Shown here: positions 33,628 through 41,427 of the stretch, in pieces | Layout: each line of letters begins with the position of its first letter | Numbering within the stretch: position 1 is the stretch's first letter | Program-made: the position numbers and the translations under genes | Source: Mycetocola spongiae | GTDB lineage: Bacteria; Actinomycetota; Actinomycetes; Actinomycetales; Microbacteriaceae | NCBI RefSeq assembly: GCF_020424085.1 | Contig: NZ_CP080203.1 | Location: 2,170,001-2,234,000 of the forward strand | Length of the DNA stretch: 64,000 nt | Direction: 5' to 3' | The notes under the pieces: generated by a model | The model's database searches: none | Told to the model about the DNA's origin: nothing | What the model saw: the letters and a program-made list of their open reading frames with translations, nothing else

Positions 33628-34538
33628 ACTCCCTGATCACCGGGGCGCACTTGCGCCTCGCGAGCGATGACCTATGGTCGCGCATGTTTGGTTTTGAAAA
33701 TTATGGCGAGCTGCTGGGCCTGGTCCAGAACTCGCTGATCGCGGGCGCCGTGCTGGGCATCGTGGGCGGCCTGATCGGCGTGTTTGTGATGCAGCGCGAT
33801 ATGGCCTTCGCGGTGCACGGGATCAGCGAGCTCTCCTTCGCGGGGGCCTCCGCGGCGCTGCTGTTTGGGGCCAATGTTGTTGTGGGCTCGCTTATGGGCT
33901 CCCTGATAGCCGCAATCCTGATCGGGGTCCTGGGGGCCCGGGCGCGGGACCGCAACTCGATCATCGGCGTGCTGATGCCCTTTGGGCTGGGCCTGGGCAT
34001 CCTGTTCCTGGCGCTCTATCCCGGGCGTAGCGCCAATAAATTTGGGCTCCTCACCGGCCAGATCATCTCGGTGGACGACCCGCAGCTGGTATGGCTGATC
34101 GGCATCAGCGCACTGGTACTGGTGCTGCTGCTGATTATGTGGCGCCCGCTGAGCTTCGATAGCCTCGATGCCGATGTGGCCGCCGCCCGCGGCGTTCCCA
34201 CCCGGTTTATCGCGCTGGCCTTTATGGTCCTGCTGGGGCTGATCGTGGCCGTTTCCGTGCAGATCATCGGCGCCCTGCTGGTTATGGCGCTGCTCGTGAC
34301 CCCCGCCGCCGCGGCGATGCGGGTGTCCTCCTCGCCCCTCTGGGTTCCGCTCCTGAGCATGTTATTTGGCTTTATTGCAGCCGTGGGCGGTATCCTGCTG
34401 GCACTGGGTGGATCGCTTCCGATCAGCCCGTACATCACCACGATCTCGTTTGCGATCTACCTGGGCTGTTGGGCCTGGGGGGCCAGGCGGTCGCGGGCCC
34501 GCACCTTCCGAACGAGGGTGCCGGCGTCCGCACACTGA
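33624..34538 (+). CDS. znuB: Zinc ABC importer, permease subunit
   Basis: 304 residues with eight to nine TM helices of the ABC-3 family. The N-terminal VGGLIGVFVMQRDMAFAVHGISELSFAGASAALL (about residues 46-79) is the family hallmark. ATGA overlap with znuC and a 24-bp gap to zur: one transcript of znuA-znuC-znuB-zur. Confidence 0.92.
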   Translation: MNSLITGAHLRLASDDLWSRMFGFENYGELLGLVQNSLIAGAVLGIVGGLIGVFVMQRDMAFAVHGISELSFAGASAALLFGANVVVGSLMGSLIAAILIGVLGARARDRNSIIGVLMPFGLGLGILFLALYPGRSANKFGLLTGQIISVDDPQLVWLIGISALVLVLLLIMWRPLSFDSLDADVAAARGVPTRFIALAFMVLLGLIVAVSVQIIGALLVMALLVTPAAAAMRVSSSPLWVPLLSMLFGFIAAVGGILLALGGSLPISPYITTISFAIYLGCWAWGARRSRARTFRTRVPASAH

Positions 34539-34562
34539 TCGTCACCGACCAAAGGCAGTGAC

Positions 34563-34976
34563 ATGGCTATTCGGCGTAATACCTGGCAGCGCGAGGCAGT
34601 TCGTGAGGCGCTTGAGCACACGGAGGGCTTTATTAGCGCCCAGGCTCTGCACACCACGCTGCACCAAACCGGGTCCCCCATCGGCCTGGCCACGGTCTAT
34701 CGCGCCCTCGCCGATCTGAGCTCCGAGGGTGAGGCCGACTCCCTGCAATCGCCCGAGGGTGAATCGCTCTATCGCTCGTGTGAGTCCACCGAGCACCACC
34801 ACCACCTGATCTGTCGCAATTGTGGCCTCACGGCCGAGATCGAGGCGGCCGAGGTGGAGGTCTGGGCGAAGCGGGTTGCCACCGAACACGGGTTCACCGA
34901 GGCGCGCCATGTGGTCGATATTTTTGGCCTATGCGCCTCCTGCAGTGCCGAAAGCGCCTCCGCCGCGAAGGCCTAG
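34563..34976 (+). CDS. zur: Fur-family zinc uptake regulator
   Basis: 137 residues. The N-terminal winged HTH includes SAQALHTTLHQTGSPIGLATVYRALADL (residues 25-52). The structural zinc site has two CxxC pairs (Cys84/Cys87 and Cys124/Cys127), and a His cluster STEHHHHLIC precedes the first pair. Genetic linkage to the zinc importer and the Zur-like box identify it as Zur rather than Fur. The stop overlaps the stop of the convergent TetR gene. Confidence 0.92.
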   Translation: MAIRRNTWQREAVREALEHTEGFISAQALHTTLHQTGSPIGLATVYRALADLSSEGEADSLQSPEGESLYRSCESTEHHHHLICRNCGLTAEIEAAEVEVWAKRVATEHGFTEARHVVDIFGLCASCSAESASAAKA

Positions 34977-35578
34977 GCCGAAAACGCCCGTACCCGTGGC
35001 GTATCCAATTGACCCATCAAAAGGTCGAGCGCAAGCTCAAAAGACTCGAGGGTTCGGTCGAGATCGTTATGCATCAGATACCCAAACTGGGTGCCAAAAA
35101 GCGTGTCCGTCATGAGCCGCGAGGTGGCCGGCACCCGGGAGGCCTCCAGGCCCTGTCGGGTGAGCCAGAGCTCGAATAATTCGGTCCATACCCGGTGCGA
35201 CTCGGTGATGCGCTGACCGATGTCCGGATCGATGCGTTCCAGTGCCCCCGCCTCGAACTGTAACCGGATACCCGCGGCATGCCGTGGCTCGAGCGAAACC
35301 CGGAAAGACTCGCGCATCCACGCGGCCATTGTTGCGCGATCGAAGCTTGCGATATCGTGTCCTTGGAGCGCCTGGCGGCGCATCTGAACGGACTCGTCAA
35401 GGATTGCGTCGATGAGCTGTTGGCGGGATCCGAAGTGGTAAACCAGGACATAGGTGCTCACCCCGAGTGCCGACGCGAGGCTGCGGAAAGTCATCTGGGC
35501 AAGCGAAGCTGTGGCCACGTGTTGCAGAATCTGGCCCATTAGTTCGGGCTTACGATTGGGATTAGGCGGACGGCCCAT
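34973..35578 (-). CDS. TetR-family regulator A
   Basis: 201 residues. HTH domain MGRPPNPNRKPELMGQILQH, then LAQMTFRSLASALGVSTYVLVYHFGSRQQLIDAIL, covers residues 1-58; the rest is an all-helical ligand domain of unknown specificity. ATG 35578 is set by AAGGAGAG upstream. It is divergent from a close paralogue (35766-36344) with which it shares the HTH pattern almost residue for residue. The intergenic region carries three separate dyads, so mutual and self-repression are likely. No obvious target gene is adjacent. Confidence 0.87.
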   Translation of the reverse strand: MGRPPNPNRKPELMGQILQHVATASLAQMTFRSLASALGVSTYVLVYHFGSRQQLIDAILDESVQMRRQALQGHDIASFDRATMAAWMRESFRVSLEPRHAAGIRLQFEAGALERIDPDIGQRITESHRVWTELFELWLTRQGLEASRVPATSRLMTDTLFGTQFGYLMHNDLDRTLESFELALDLLMGQLDTPRVRAFSA

Positions 35579-35591
35579 GGTCACTCTCCTT

Positions 35592-35624
35592 CCGTTATCA
35601 ATAACGGAGAGAATAACAGTTATT
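35592..35624. promoter_or_regulatory. Two adjacent palindromes at the start of TetR gene A
   Basis: CCGTTAT-CA-ATAACGG (35592-35607) and AATAAC-A-GTTATT (35612-35624) are both perfect and share the half-site ATAAC/GTTAT. They lie 14-46 bp before the ATG at 35578 and would cover its promoter; probable TetR operators. Confidence 0.65.
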
Positions 35625-35669
35625 TTCTGGAGAAGGCTGCATGCGGAAGTCAACTCCCAGCCAGTTTCC

Positions 35670-35683
35670 AGAACATCTGTTCT
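35670..35683. promoter_or_regulatory. Palindrome between the divergent TetR genes
   Basis: AGAACA-TC-TGTTCT is perfect with 6-bp arms. It is unlike the GTTAT-type dyads near gene A, and is about 80 bp before the start of gene B; it may be that gene's operator. Confidence 0.5.
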
Positions 35684-35765
35684 TAGAATGTTAGTCGGTG
35701 GTACCGGTTGCCACGGGGCGGCGCAGTTTTAGCCGCCGACAGTAAAGAAGGATCAAGGGGGGAAT

Positions 35766-36344
35766 ATGGCAAGATCGGGAAATCCGGAGCGCAAGGGCGA
35801 GCTGCTGGATCAGATCATGGAGTATCTGGTGGGCGTACCGCTCGCACAGGCGTCGTTCCGGGCGCTTGCCGACGCGCTAGGGGTTAGCACGTTTGCGCTT
35901 GTTTATCATTTTGGAAATCGAGAGCAGCTGGATCGCGAGATCATCGGCGTGGTGCGCGAGCGCCAGGCCTCGGCCCTCGCGAATTTTGACCCGGAGGGGC
36001 TGGACCCCGAGTCGTATATCGCCGTGGTCACCCAGATGTGGGACGACAGCGTCTCCCGCCGGGGGCTGCTCACGAGTCGGCTGTCCTTCGAGGCCGGCGT
36101 CACCGAGACCCTGCGCGAGCCCGAGGGTGGGGTCCTGCTTGAGGTCCACCACAACTGGCTTAACGGCGCGGAGGCCTGGCTGCGGGCCCACGGCGTAGAC
36201 GCCGACCGCGCGCGGGTCGAGGCGGCGCTGTATATCGACACCCTCTCGGGTATTCGCTATCGGCTGCATCTCGACGGCGATCTTGCCCTCGGGCGCGAGC
36301 TCTTTACCCTCGCGGTCACCCGCTTCGCGGCTCTCGGGTCCTAG
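35766..36344 (+). CDS. TetR-family regulator B
   Basis: 192 residues. HTH domain: GNPERKGELLDQIMEYL, then LAQASFRALADALGVSTFALVYHFGNREQLDREII, parallels regulator A in position and spacing (both have LAQ-x-x-FR-x-LA-x-ALGVST). The C-terminal domains are more different, so they probably sense different ligands. ATG 35766 with AAGGGGGG upstream. A GC-rich terminator follows. Confidence 0.87.
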   Translation: MARSGNPERKGELLDQIMEYLVGVPLAQASFRALADALGVSTFALVYHFGNREQLDREIIGVVRERQASALANFDPEGLDPESYIAVVTQMWDDSVSRRGLLTSRLSFEAGVTETLREPEGGVLLEVHHNWLNGAEAWLRAHGVDADRARVEAALYIDTLSGIRYRLHLDGDLALGRELFTLAVTRFAALGS

Positions 36345-36358
36345 CGCACGCCGGCCGT

Positions 36359-36388
36359 TGCCCCGCCCCGCCGTTCCGGGGCGGGGCA
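36359..36388 (+). terminator. Hairpin terminator after TetR gene B
   Basis: TGCCCCGCCCC (36359-36369) pairs with GGGGCGGGGCA (36378-36388), 11-bp perfect stem. Confidence 0.7.
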
Positions 36389-36412
36389 TCGCCGTCTGTG
36401 CCGCCCCTCGGT

Positions 36413-36553
36413 TTGCTCGCGGGCCGATCCTCGCCTAGAATAGAACCTTGGCTGGACGGACTCCCCCGTTCGGATCGCACAGCACCCCAAATTTTTGATA
36501 AATCTGGGTCAATCTGTGCCGACAAGAGATCTTGGGCGAAACTCATGTTTCGC
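36413..36553 (+). promoter_or_regulatory. Promoter and leader of rpmB-rpmG-rpsN
   Basis: -35 TTGCTC (36413-36418), 17-bp spacer, -10 TAGAAT (36436-36441), then an approximately 130-nt leader. It ends with a perfect hairpin, GCGAAAC (36536-36542) with GTTTCGC (36547-36553), 7 nt before the AAGGAGA ribosome binding site of rpmB; a possible autoregulatory site. No Zur-box-like dyad was found here. Confidence 0.6.
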
Positions 36554-36573
36554 GGTATTCAAGGAGAATCACT

Positions 36574-36810
36574 ATGGCTTCAGTGTGCCAGGTGACCGGC
36601 GCCGTACCCGGCTTCGGACACAACATTTCACACTCGCACCGACGCACCAAGCGTCGCTTCGACCCCAACGTACAGAAGAAGACGTACTTCGTGCCGTCGC
36701 TTCGTCGTAAGGTCACTCTTACCCTCAGCGCCAAGGGAATCAAGGTAATTGATGCCCGCGGTATCGAGTCGGTAGTCAAGGACATTCTGGCTCGTGGAGG
36801 GAAGATTTAA
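36574..36810 (+). CDS. rpmB: 50S ribosomal protein L28
   Basis: 78 residues. [31 protein letters not shown] (residues 2-32) is the L28 signature, with a single Cys. [26 protein letters not shown] completes it. Strong ribosome binding site AAGGAGA. First gene of a three-gene ribosomal operon. Confidence 0.96.
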   Translation: MASVCQVTGAVPGFGHNISHSHRRTKRRFDPNVQKKTYFVPSLRRKVTLTLSAKGIKVIDARGIESVVKDILARGGKI

Positions 36811-36812
36811 TC

Positions 36813-36980
36813 ATGGCTAAGCACCAGGACGTACGTCCGATCATCAAGCTCCGTTCCACCGCGGGCACCGGTTACACCTACGTAACCCGCAAGAACCGTC
36901 GGAATAACCCCGACCGTCTTGTCCTCAAGAAGTACGACCCCGTAGTGCGCAAGCACGTTGAATTCCGAGAGGAGCGCTAA
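36813..36980 (+). CDS. rpmG: 50S ribosomal protein L33, cysteine-free type
   Basis: 55 residues beginning [20 protein letters not shown] and continuing [20 protein letters not shown], ending in HVEFREER. It is a complete L33 but lacks both CxxC pairs, so it does not bind zinc. The ATG is 2 nt after the rpmB stop and uses GGAGGGAAG at the end of rpmB as ribosome binding site. Confidence 0.96.
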   Translation: MAKHQDVRPIIKLRSTAGTGYTYVTRKNRRNNPDRLVLKKYDPVVRKHVEFREER

Positions 36981-36983
36981 ACC

Positions 36984-37289
36984 ATGGCTAAGAAGAGCAT
37001 GATCGCTAAGAACAACCAGCGCAAGGTCATCGTTGAGCGTTACGCCGAAAAGCGTCTCGAACTCAAGAAGGCCCTGGTTAGCCCCACGTCGACCGATGAG
37101 CAGCGCGAAGCCGCTCGCCTCGGCCTGCAGAAGCTGCCCCGCAACGCCTCGCCGGTGCGCGTGCGCAACCGCGACGCCGTAGACGGACGCCCCCGCGGTA
37201 TCCTCACCAAGTTCGGTGTTTCCCGTGTTCGCTTCCGCGACATGGCACATAAGGGCGAGCTGCCCGGTATCACCAAGTCGAGCTGGTAA
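36984..37289 (+). CDS. rpsN: 30S ribosomal protein S14, zinc-independent long form
   Basis: 101 residues: [20 protein letters not shown] opens it, and [41 protein letters not shown] closes it. The approximately 100-residue length and lack of CxxC define the cysteine-free class. Third gene of the rpmB-rpmG-rpsN operon, GAGAGGAG as ribosome binding site. Confidence 0.97.
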   Translation: MAKKSMIAKNNQRKVIVERYAEKRLELKKALVSPTSTDEQREAARLGLQKLPRNASPVRVRNRDAVDGRPRGILTKFGVSRVRFRDMAHKGELPGITKSSW

Positions 37290-37304
37290 CGGTTTAACTA
37301 CTCC

Positions 37305-37335
37305 AAGGGGCGTCCACTTCGGTGGGCGCCCCTTT
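37305..37335 (+). terminator. Intrinsic terminator of the rpmB-rpmG-rpsN operon
   Basis: AAGGGGCG-T-CCAC pairs with GTGG-G-CGCCCCTTT around a TTCG tetraloop. Confidence 0.85.
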
Positions 37336-37768
37336 GTGTTGCCGCCGCACCCGAAACGCACAACACGCCGGGAAAAGCGCGATTTTCCGGGCGTTTACAC
37401 GGGAAATCGCCTCCGTGGCCGCTTGATGCCCCGATCCCGGCCCCCAAATCCCCCTCCGCGCGGCCAGAATTTGCGCCGCGGCGGCGCACTATCGGCGGCA
37501 AAAACCCCGAAAACACGCGGATTTTTGCCCGTCCGGGCGCGGGGTGGCGCGGAGCCCCCGAGCGGCACGATGGCGGCTCGGAAAATTTACGCGGCGGGGG
37601 AAATATTGCCGCGACACGCGGGCAAATAATGCCGTTTTATGTCGAATATCCGCGAAATCATGCGGATCTCTGGTACATTCAAGGCGGTCCGGTGGACCAG
37701 CTACGAACTCAGGCGAGCTCGTGGAAAGTACCAGTTACAGACTGCAAGAAAGTCCGAGGAGGACACTC
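37336..37768 (+). promoter_or_regulatory. 433-bp region upstream of hup with its promoter
   Basis: No gene is supported in the first 300 bp, which are rich in CGGAAAA/CGAAAA-like runs. A -10-like TACATT (37674-37679) comes about 95 nt before the hup ATG. The leader opens with a small hairpin (GGTCC 37686-37690 with GGACC 37694-37698) and ends in CGAGGAGG. Confidence 0.45.
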
Positions 37769-38056
37769 ATGGCTGATAAGACTCTTAACAAGACCGAGCT
37801 CGTTGCGAAGATCGCTTCCGAGTCCGGCCAGAGCCAGGCTGCCGTCGGCGGCGTGCTCGACGCTCTGTTCAACGTTCTGGCCGAGTCGGTTGCCAGCGAC
37901 GTCAAGGTAACCATTCCCGGCTGGCTCGCAGTGGAGCGCACCGCACGTGCCGCTCGCACCGGTCGTAACCCGCAGACCGGCGCCGAGATCCAGATCCCGG
38001 CCGGTCACTCGGTAAAGGTTTCCGCCGGTTCGAAGCTCAAGGCTGCCGCCAAGTAG
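37769..38056 (+). CDS. hup: HU-family nucleoid protein, short form
   Basis: 95 residues: LNKTELVAKIASESGQSQAAVGGVLDALFNVLAESVASD is the HU dimerisation half (residues 6-44). VTIPGWLAVERTARAARTGRNPQTGAEIQIPAGHSVKVSAGSKLK is the DNA-binding arm and C-terminus. Unlike mycobacterial HupB it lacks the long Lys/Ala-rich tail. Strong ribosome binding site; monocistronic with its own terminator. Confidence 0.96.
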   Translation: MADKTLNKTELVAKIASESGQSQAAVGGVLDALFNVLAESVASDVKVTIPGWLAVERTARAARTGRNPQTGAEIQIPAGHSVKVSAGSKLKAAAK

Positions 38057-38075
38057 TCTTCGCACCAGCACACTC

Positions 38076-38109
38076 AAGAGGGATGCCCGCTTCGGCGGTC
38101 ATCCCTTTT
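38076..38109 (+). terminator. Intrinsic terminator of hup
   Basis: AAGAGGGATG-C-CCGC, TTCG loop, GCGG-T-CATCCC, then TTTT. Confidence 0.85.
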
Positions 38110-38164
38110 GTGTCTCCGGGGTGTGGGTCGCCGCCGCCGGTGCCCCGGGACTGCCGCACTCGCG

Positions 38165-38170
38165 TAGTCT
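38165..38170 (+). promoter_or_regulatory. Leaderless -10 element of the copD/ctaG fusion
   Basis: TAGTCT ends 6 nt before GTG 38177. The AGGGAG between them is too close to the start to serve as a ribosome binding site. Confidence 0.5.
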
Positions 38171-38176
38171 AGGGAG

Positions 38177-40150
38177 GTGTCACGTCTAACCCGCATCATC
38201 GGTCCCGCAGCCCTCCTGTTGCTTGCGTTGCTGTCCGCACTTATCGCCCTCGCCATCGGTGGGGGTGCGCAGCCGCAGGTTCTCTCCGATCCGGGAGTTG
38301 TGGTTCTGCTGGGCCTGCCGCTTGCCAAGCTGCTCGTAAATATCTCCGCGGCCGGGGCCATCGGCTCCCTCACGCTTGCGCTCTTTGTGCTGAGCCCCAA
38401 GCGGCGCGAGTTTGCCCTCGCGGTGGATATCGCCTCCGCCTCGGCCGCCGTCCTCACCGTGGCCTCCGCGGCCACCGGGCTGTTTACGTTCCTCAACGTG
38501 ACCCAGACCCCGTTTGAACTCACCGATGCGTTTGGCTCCAAGATCGGGGCCTTCTTCACCACGATCGAGGTGGGGCAGGCGTGGATGTACACCACGCTGA
38601 TCGCGGCCGCCGTGACGGTGCTGTGCTTTGCCGTGCGCGGCCAGACCGCCCTGTTCTTTGTCACGGTCCTCGCGGCCCTCTCGCTGCTGCCCATGGCGCA
38701 GCAGGGGCACGCGGCGGGTGCCGCGAGCCACGGCCAGGCCGTGACCTCGCTGGGCCTGCACATTCTTTTTGCCGCCGTCTGGCTGGGCGGCCTCGTGGCC
38801 CTCGTGATCCTGCGCCCGCAGCTGGAGGCTGGACGCCTGGTCACGGTGCTGCGGCGCTATTCCACGATCGCGCTGATCGCGTTTATCGTGGTGGCGATCT
38901 CCGGTTATGCCAGCGCCGCGCTGCGCCTGGGTTCCCTCGCCGAGTTGGCCACGCCCTATGGTGTGCTGGTTCTCGCCAAGGTGGCCGTGCTGCTGGCCCT
39001 GGGCGTATTTGGGGCCTATTACCGCCTCGCCATGATCGGCCGGCTCGCGAAGAAGGGCGCCAATTCCACGTTCTGGTGGATCGTCGTGGCCGAGCTGGGG
39101 TTCATGGGTATCGCCTCGGGTGTGGCCGCGGCCCTCGCGCGCACCGCGACCCCGGTGGTCGAGGATATCTCGCCCACCCGCACCCCCGCCGAGATCCTCA
39201 CGGGGGACCCGCTCCCGCCGCCGCTGAGCCCGGACCGACTGTTCACGATGTGGGAGATCGATCTGATCTGGCTCCTGCTGTGCGCGTTTGGAATCTTCTT
39301 CTATCTGATGGGTGTGTACCGCCTGCGCAAGCGCGGCGATAAGTGGCCCGTGCTGCGCACCGTGGCCTGGGTGACCGGGCTGCTGCTGCTGTTCTGGATC
39401 ACCAACGGCGGGATCAACGTCTACCAGCGCTATCTGTTTAGTACCCACATGCTGGGCCATATGGCACTCACGATGGCCGTGCCCGTGCTGCTGGTGCCCG
39501 GGGCTCCGGTGACCCTCGCGATGCGCGCGATCGCGCGCCGCACCGATGGCTCGCGCGGGGGCCGGGAGTGGATCCTGACCGCCGTTCACTCGAAGTTTGC
39601 CGGGATCATCACCAACCCGATCGTGACCGCGGTGCTCTTTGTGGGATCGCTCTGGGCGTTCTACTATACGGATCTGCTGCGCTGGAGCATGGTGGACCAT
39701 ATCGGTCACGAGTGGATGGTGATCCACTTTGTGATCACCGGCTACCTCTTTGTGCAGACGATCATCGGGATCGACCCGGTCCCGCGCCGCCTGGACTATC
39801 CGATGCGGCTGATCCTGCTGATCAGCACGATGGCCTTCCACGCCTTTTTTGGCCTCGCGATCATGAGCAATACCGGCCTCTTTGTGGCCGACTGGTTTGG
39901 CGCGATGGGCCGCACCTGGGGCGATACCCCGATGGTGGACCAGGGCGTGGGTGGCGGCATCACCTGGAGCGTGGGGGAGATACCCACGCTCGCCCTGGCG
40001 GTGGCCGTCATGGTGCAGTGGAGCCGCGATGACGTGAAGCGGCAAAAGCGCGAGGATCGGCGCGAGGAGCGCACGGGCAATTCCGAGCTCAACGCCTATA
40101 ACGAGCGCCTGGCAAAGATTGCCGCGCGTGATAGCGAGGCTGGGGCCTAA
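38177..40150 (+). CDS. CopD copper-resistance domain fused to Caa3-type oxidase assembly (CtaG) domain
   Basis: 657-residue membrane protein with about 16 TM helices. The N-terminal half resembles CopD/YcnJ (about residues 130-280: AAVWLGGLVALVILRPQLEAGRLVTVLRRYSTIALIAF, then ISGYASAALRLGS). The C-terminal half is a CtaG/Caa3 assembly factor (about 335-620: DRLFTMWEIDLIWLLLCAFGIFFYLMGV, FSTHMLGHMALTMAVPVLLVPGAPVTL, HIGHEWMVIHFVITGYLFVQ), with several conserved His. This fusion is common in actinobacteria. The likely role is copper handling for cytochrome oxidase. The GTG start has leaderless geometry. Confidence 0.88.
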   Translation: MSRLTRIIGPAALLLLALLSALIALAIGGGAQPQVLSDPGVVVLLGLPLAKLLVNISAAGAIGSLTLALFVLSPKRREFALAVDIASASAAVLTVASAATGLFTFLNVTQTPFELTDAFGSKIGAFFTTIEVGQAWMYTTLIAAAVTVLCFAVRGQTALFFVTVLAALSLLPMAQQGHAAGAASHGQAVTSLGLHILFAAVWLGGLVALVILRPQLEAGRLVTVLRRYSTIALIAFIVVAISGYASAALRLGSLAELATPYGVLVLAKVAVLLALGVFGAYYRLAMIGRLAKKGANSTFWWIVVAELGFMGIASGVAAALARTATPVVEDISPTRTPAEILTGDPLPPPLSPDRLFTMWEIDLIWLLLCAFGIFFYLMGVYRLRKRGDKWPVLRTVAWVTGLLLLFWITNGGINVYQRYLFSTHMLGHMALTMAVPVLLVPGAPVTLAMRAIARRTDGSRGGREWILTAVHSKFAGIITNPIVTAVLFVGSLWAFYYTDLLRWSMVDHIGHEWMVIHFVITGYLFVQTIIGIDPVPRRLDYPMRLILLISTMAFHAFFGLAIMSNTGLFVADWFGAMGRTWGDTPMVDQGVGGGITWSVGEIPTLALAVAVMVQWSRDDVKRQKREDRREERTGNSELNAYNERLAKIAARDSEAGA

Positions 40151-40157
40151 ACCCACG

Positions 40158-40191
40158 CGGCCCGGGGCGGATGCCCCGGGCCGTTTTCTTT
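40158..40191. terminator. Intrinsic terminator after the CopD/CtaG gene
   Basis: CGGCCCGGGGC (40158-40168) pairs with GCCCCGGGCCG (40173-40183), then TTTTCTTT. It also lies just beyond the end of the small minus-strand gene. Confidence 0.85.
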
Positions 40192-40351
40192 AGTGGTCGC
40201 CCGGCGCGAGTGGCCGGGTGGGGGAGGCCGCGCTGGCATCCAGCCACGGGGCGATATCGATTCCCACCGAATAGGTGCGCGGATTGGCCTGCGGTGTGGG
40301 CGGTGCCGGACGGGGCGGGTGGACGCGGAAAGACTCCTGATCGGTGGGCAC
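40190..40351 (-). CDS. 53-residue proline-rich hypothetical protein
   Basis: A short ORF with a good ribosome binding site (AAGGAG, 6 nt before GTG 40351), starting MPTDQESFRVHPPRPAPPTP and going on with NPRTYSVGIDIAPWLDAS. Codon use follows the local genes and third positions are GC-rich. It lies between the HAAS protein gene, whose stop is 26 bp upstream on the same strand, and a terminator. The Pro-rich start and central YSVGIDIAPWLD look like a conserved peptide. No family known to me. Confidence 0.65.
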   Translation of the reverse strand: MPTDQESFRVHPPRPAPPTPQANPRTYSVGIDIAPWLDASAASPTRPLAPGDH

Positions 40352-40377
40352 GGGTTACTCCTTAGCTGGGATGCGGA

Positions 40378-41427
40378 TTAGGGTGTGGGCTGTTCGGGGT
40401 TCTCGGGCGCGGTCTCCCCCGGGCTCGGCTCCGTGGGGGCCTCGCCCTCGGGCGCCACCGGCGCGAGCGTGCAGCCCGGCAGCGGGGCCACCGTGGTGCG
40501 GGGCAGGGGCGCGGGATAGGAGGAGGTGTTATTTCCGGGGCTTGTGGTGGCCCCCTCCTCGCCCGCGGCGCGCAGCGGATAGACGTTATAGAGCATCGTG
40601 TCGCCACCCGGGACGCCGGGGCGCAGCGTGAGCGATTCCCCGTCCTCGGTGGAGGTATAGATCAGGCGATCCGAGGCGGATTCGGAGCCTCCCAGGCTCA
40701 GCGGCTCGCCATAACCGTCAAAGAGCTGCACATGCTCCAGCGGGGTGCCATTGCAGTCATAGGCGAAGATATTCGCGACATCCTGCCCGTCCAGCCGCAG
40801 CCCGGCGTTATCGATATAGTCGATGCTTGGGCCGCCGATGGAGCCATAGGTGAGGCGGTTCATCGTGGTGGCCGCGACCGGGAGGAAAGCCAGGATGGCC
40901 ACGATGCTGGCCAGGACGCGGACGACCCGGAGCCAGCCCCAGGGCAGCCAGCGATCGCGTCCCCACTGCACACTCAGCAGGATAAAGCCCGCGATCAGCA
41001 CCCAGAGAAGAGCATTATTCTCCACGCGCAGGTTGAGCACCAGCAGCACCAGGAAGGCGATCAGCGATCCGCGCAGCACCCACCACACGGGGCGCAGGGA
41101 GATAAAGAAGTCGAGGAGCCGAGCCCCCGTGGGGCTCTCGCGAATCCGCGCCGGGAGCGTGTTAAAGCTCGCACGCAGATCCGTGACCATGACACGCAGG
41201 GCCCCGGGCGCGGCCACCCGGTCGGGCAGGCCCGCGGCGGCGCGCAGCTCGGCAACATAGGCGGCGGGATCGCCCAGCTCGCCGGTATCGGCGAGGCGCT
41301 CACTCAGGTCGGCCTCGAGGCCATCGGTGAGTTCGGTGATCTCCTCCTCGCCGAGGTCGCCCAGGCGGAAGCGGACATCCGAGGCGAAGGCCCGCACGCG
41401 GGCATCGAGGCTGATGGGCTGAGTCAT
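40378..41427 (-). CDS. HAAS-domain membrane protein paired with a PadR regulator
   Basis: 349 residues. The N-terminal approximately 75 residues (LDARVRAFASDVRFRLGDLGEEEITELTDGLEADLSERL) form the HAAS signalling helix bundle. TM segments follow at about 115-135, 140-155 and 170-190. A roughly 150-residue extracytoplasmic domain follows the last TM and ends in a Pro/Glu/Thr-rich tail (EGEAPTEPSPGETAPENPE). HAAS proteins are usually encoded directly after a PadR-type regulator, as here (ATGA overlap), and are thought to interact with it. Function unknown. Confidence 0.8.
   Translation of the reverse strand: MTQPISLDARVRAFASDVRFRLGDLGEEEITELTDGLEADLSERLADTGELGDPAAYVAELRAAAGLPDRVAAPGALRVMVTDLRASFNTLPARIRESPTGARLLDFFISLRPVWWVLRGSLIAFLVLLVLNLRVENNALLWVLIAGFILLSVQWGRDRWLPWGWLRVVRVLASIVAILAFLPVAATTMNRLTYGSIGGPSIDYIDNAGLRLDGQDVANIFAYDCNGTPLEHVQLFDGYGEPLSLGGSESASDRLIYTSTEDGESLTLRPGVPGGDTMLYNVYPLRAAGEEGATTSPGNNTSSYPAPLPRTTVAPLPGCTLAPVAPEGEAPTEPSPGETAPENPEQPTP

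Noticed and set aside
36389-36573. A Zur box controlling rpmB-rpmG-rpsN
   Set aside because: No TGA-AA---TT-TCA-like dyad appears; only a single partial half-site near 36495.
38186-40156. 656-codon minus-strand reading frame opposite the CopD/CtaG fusion
   Set aside because: Composition of a third-position-GC shadow (Gln/His/Arg-rich, no hydrophobic core), while the plus strand has clear membrane domains.
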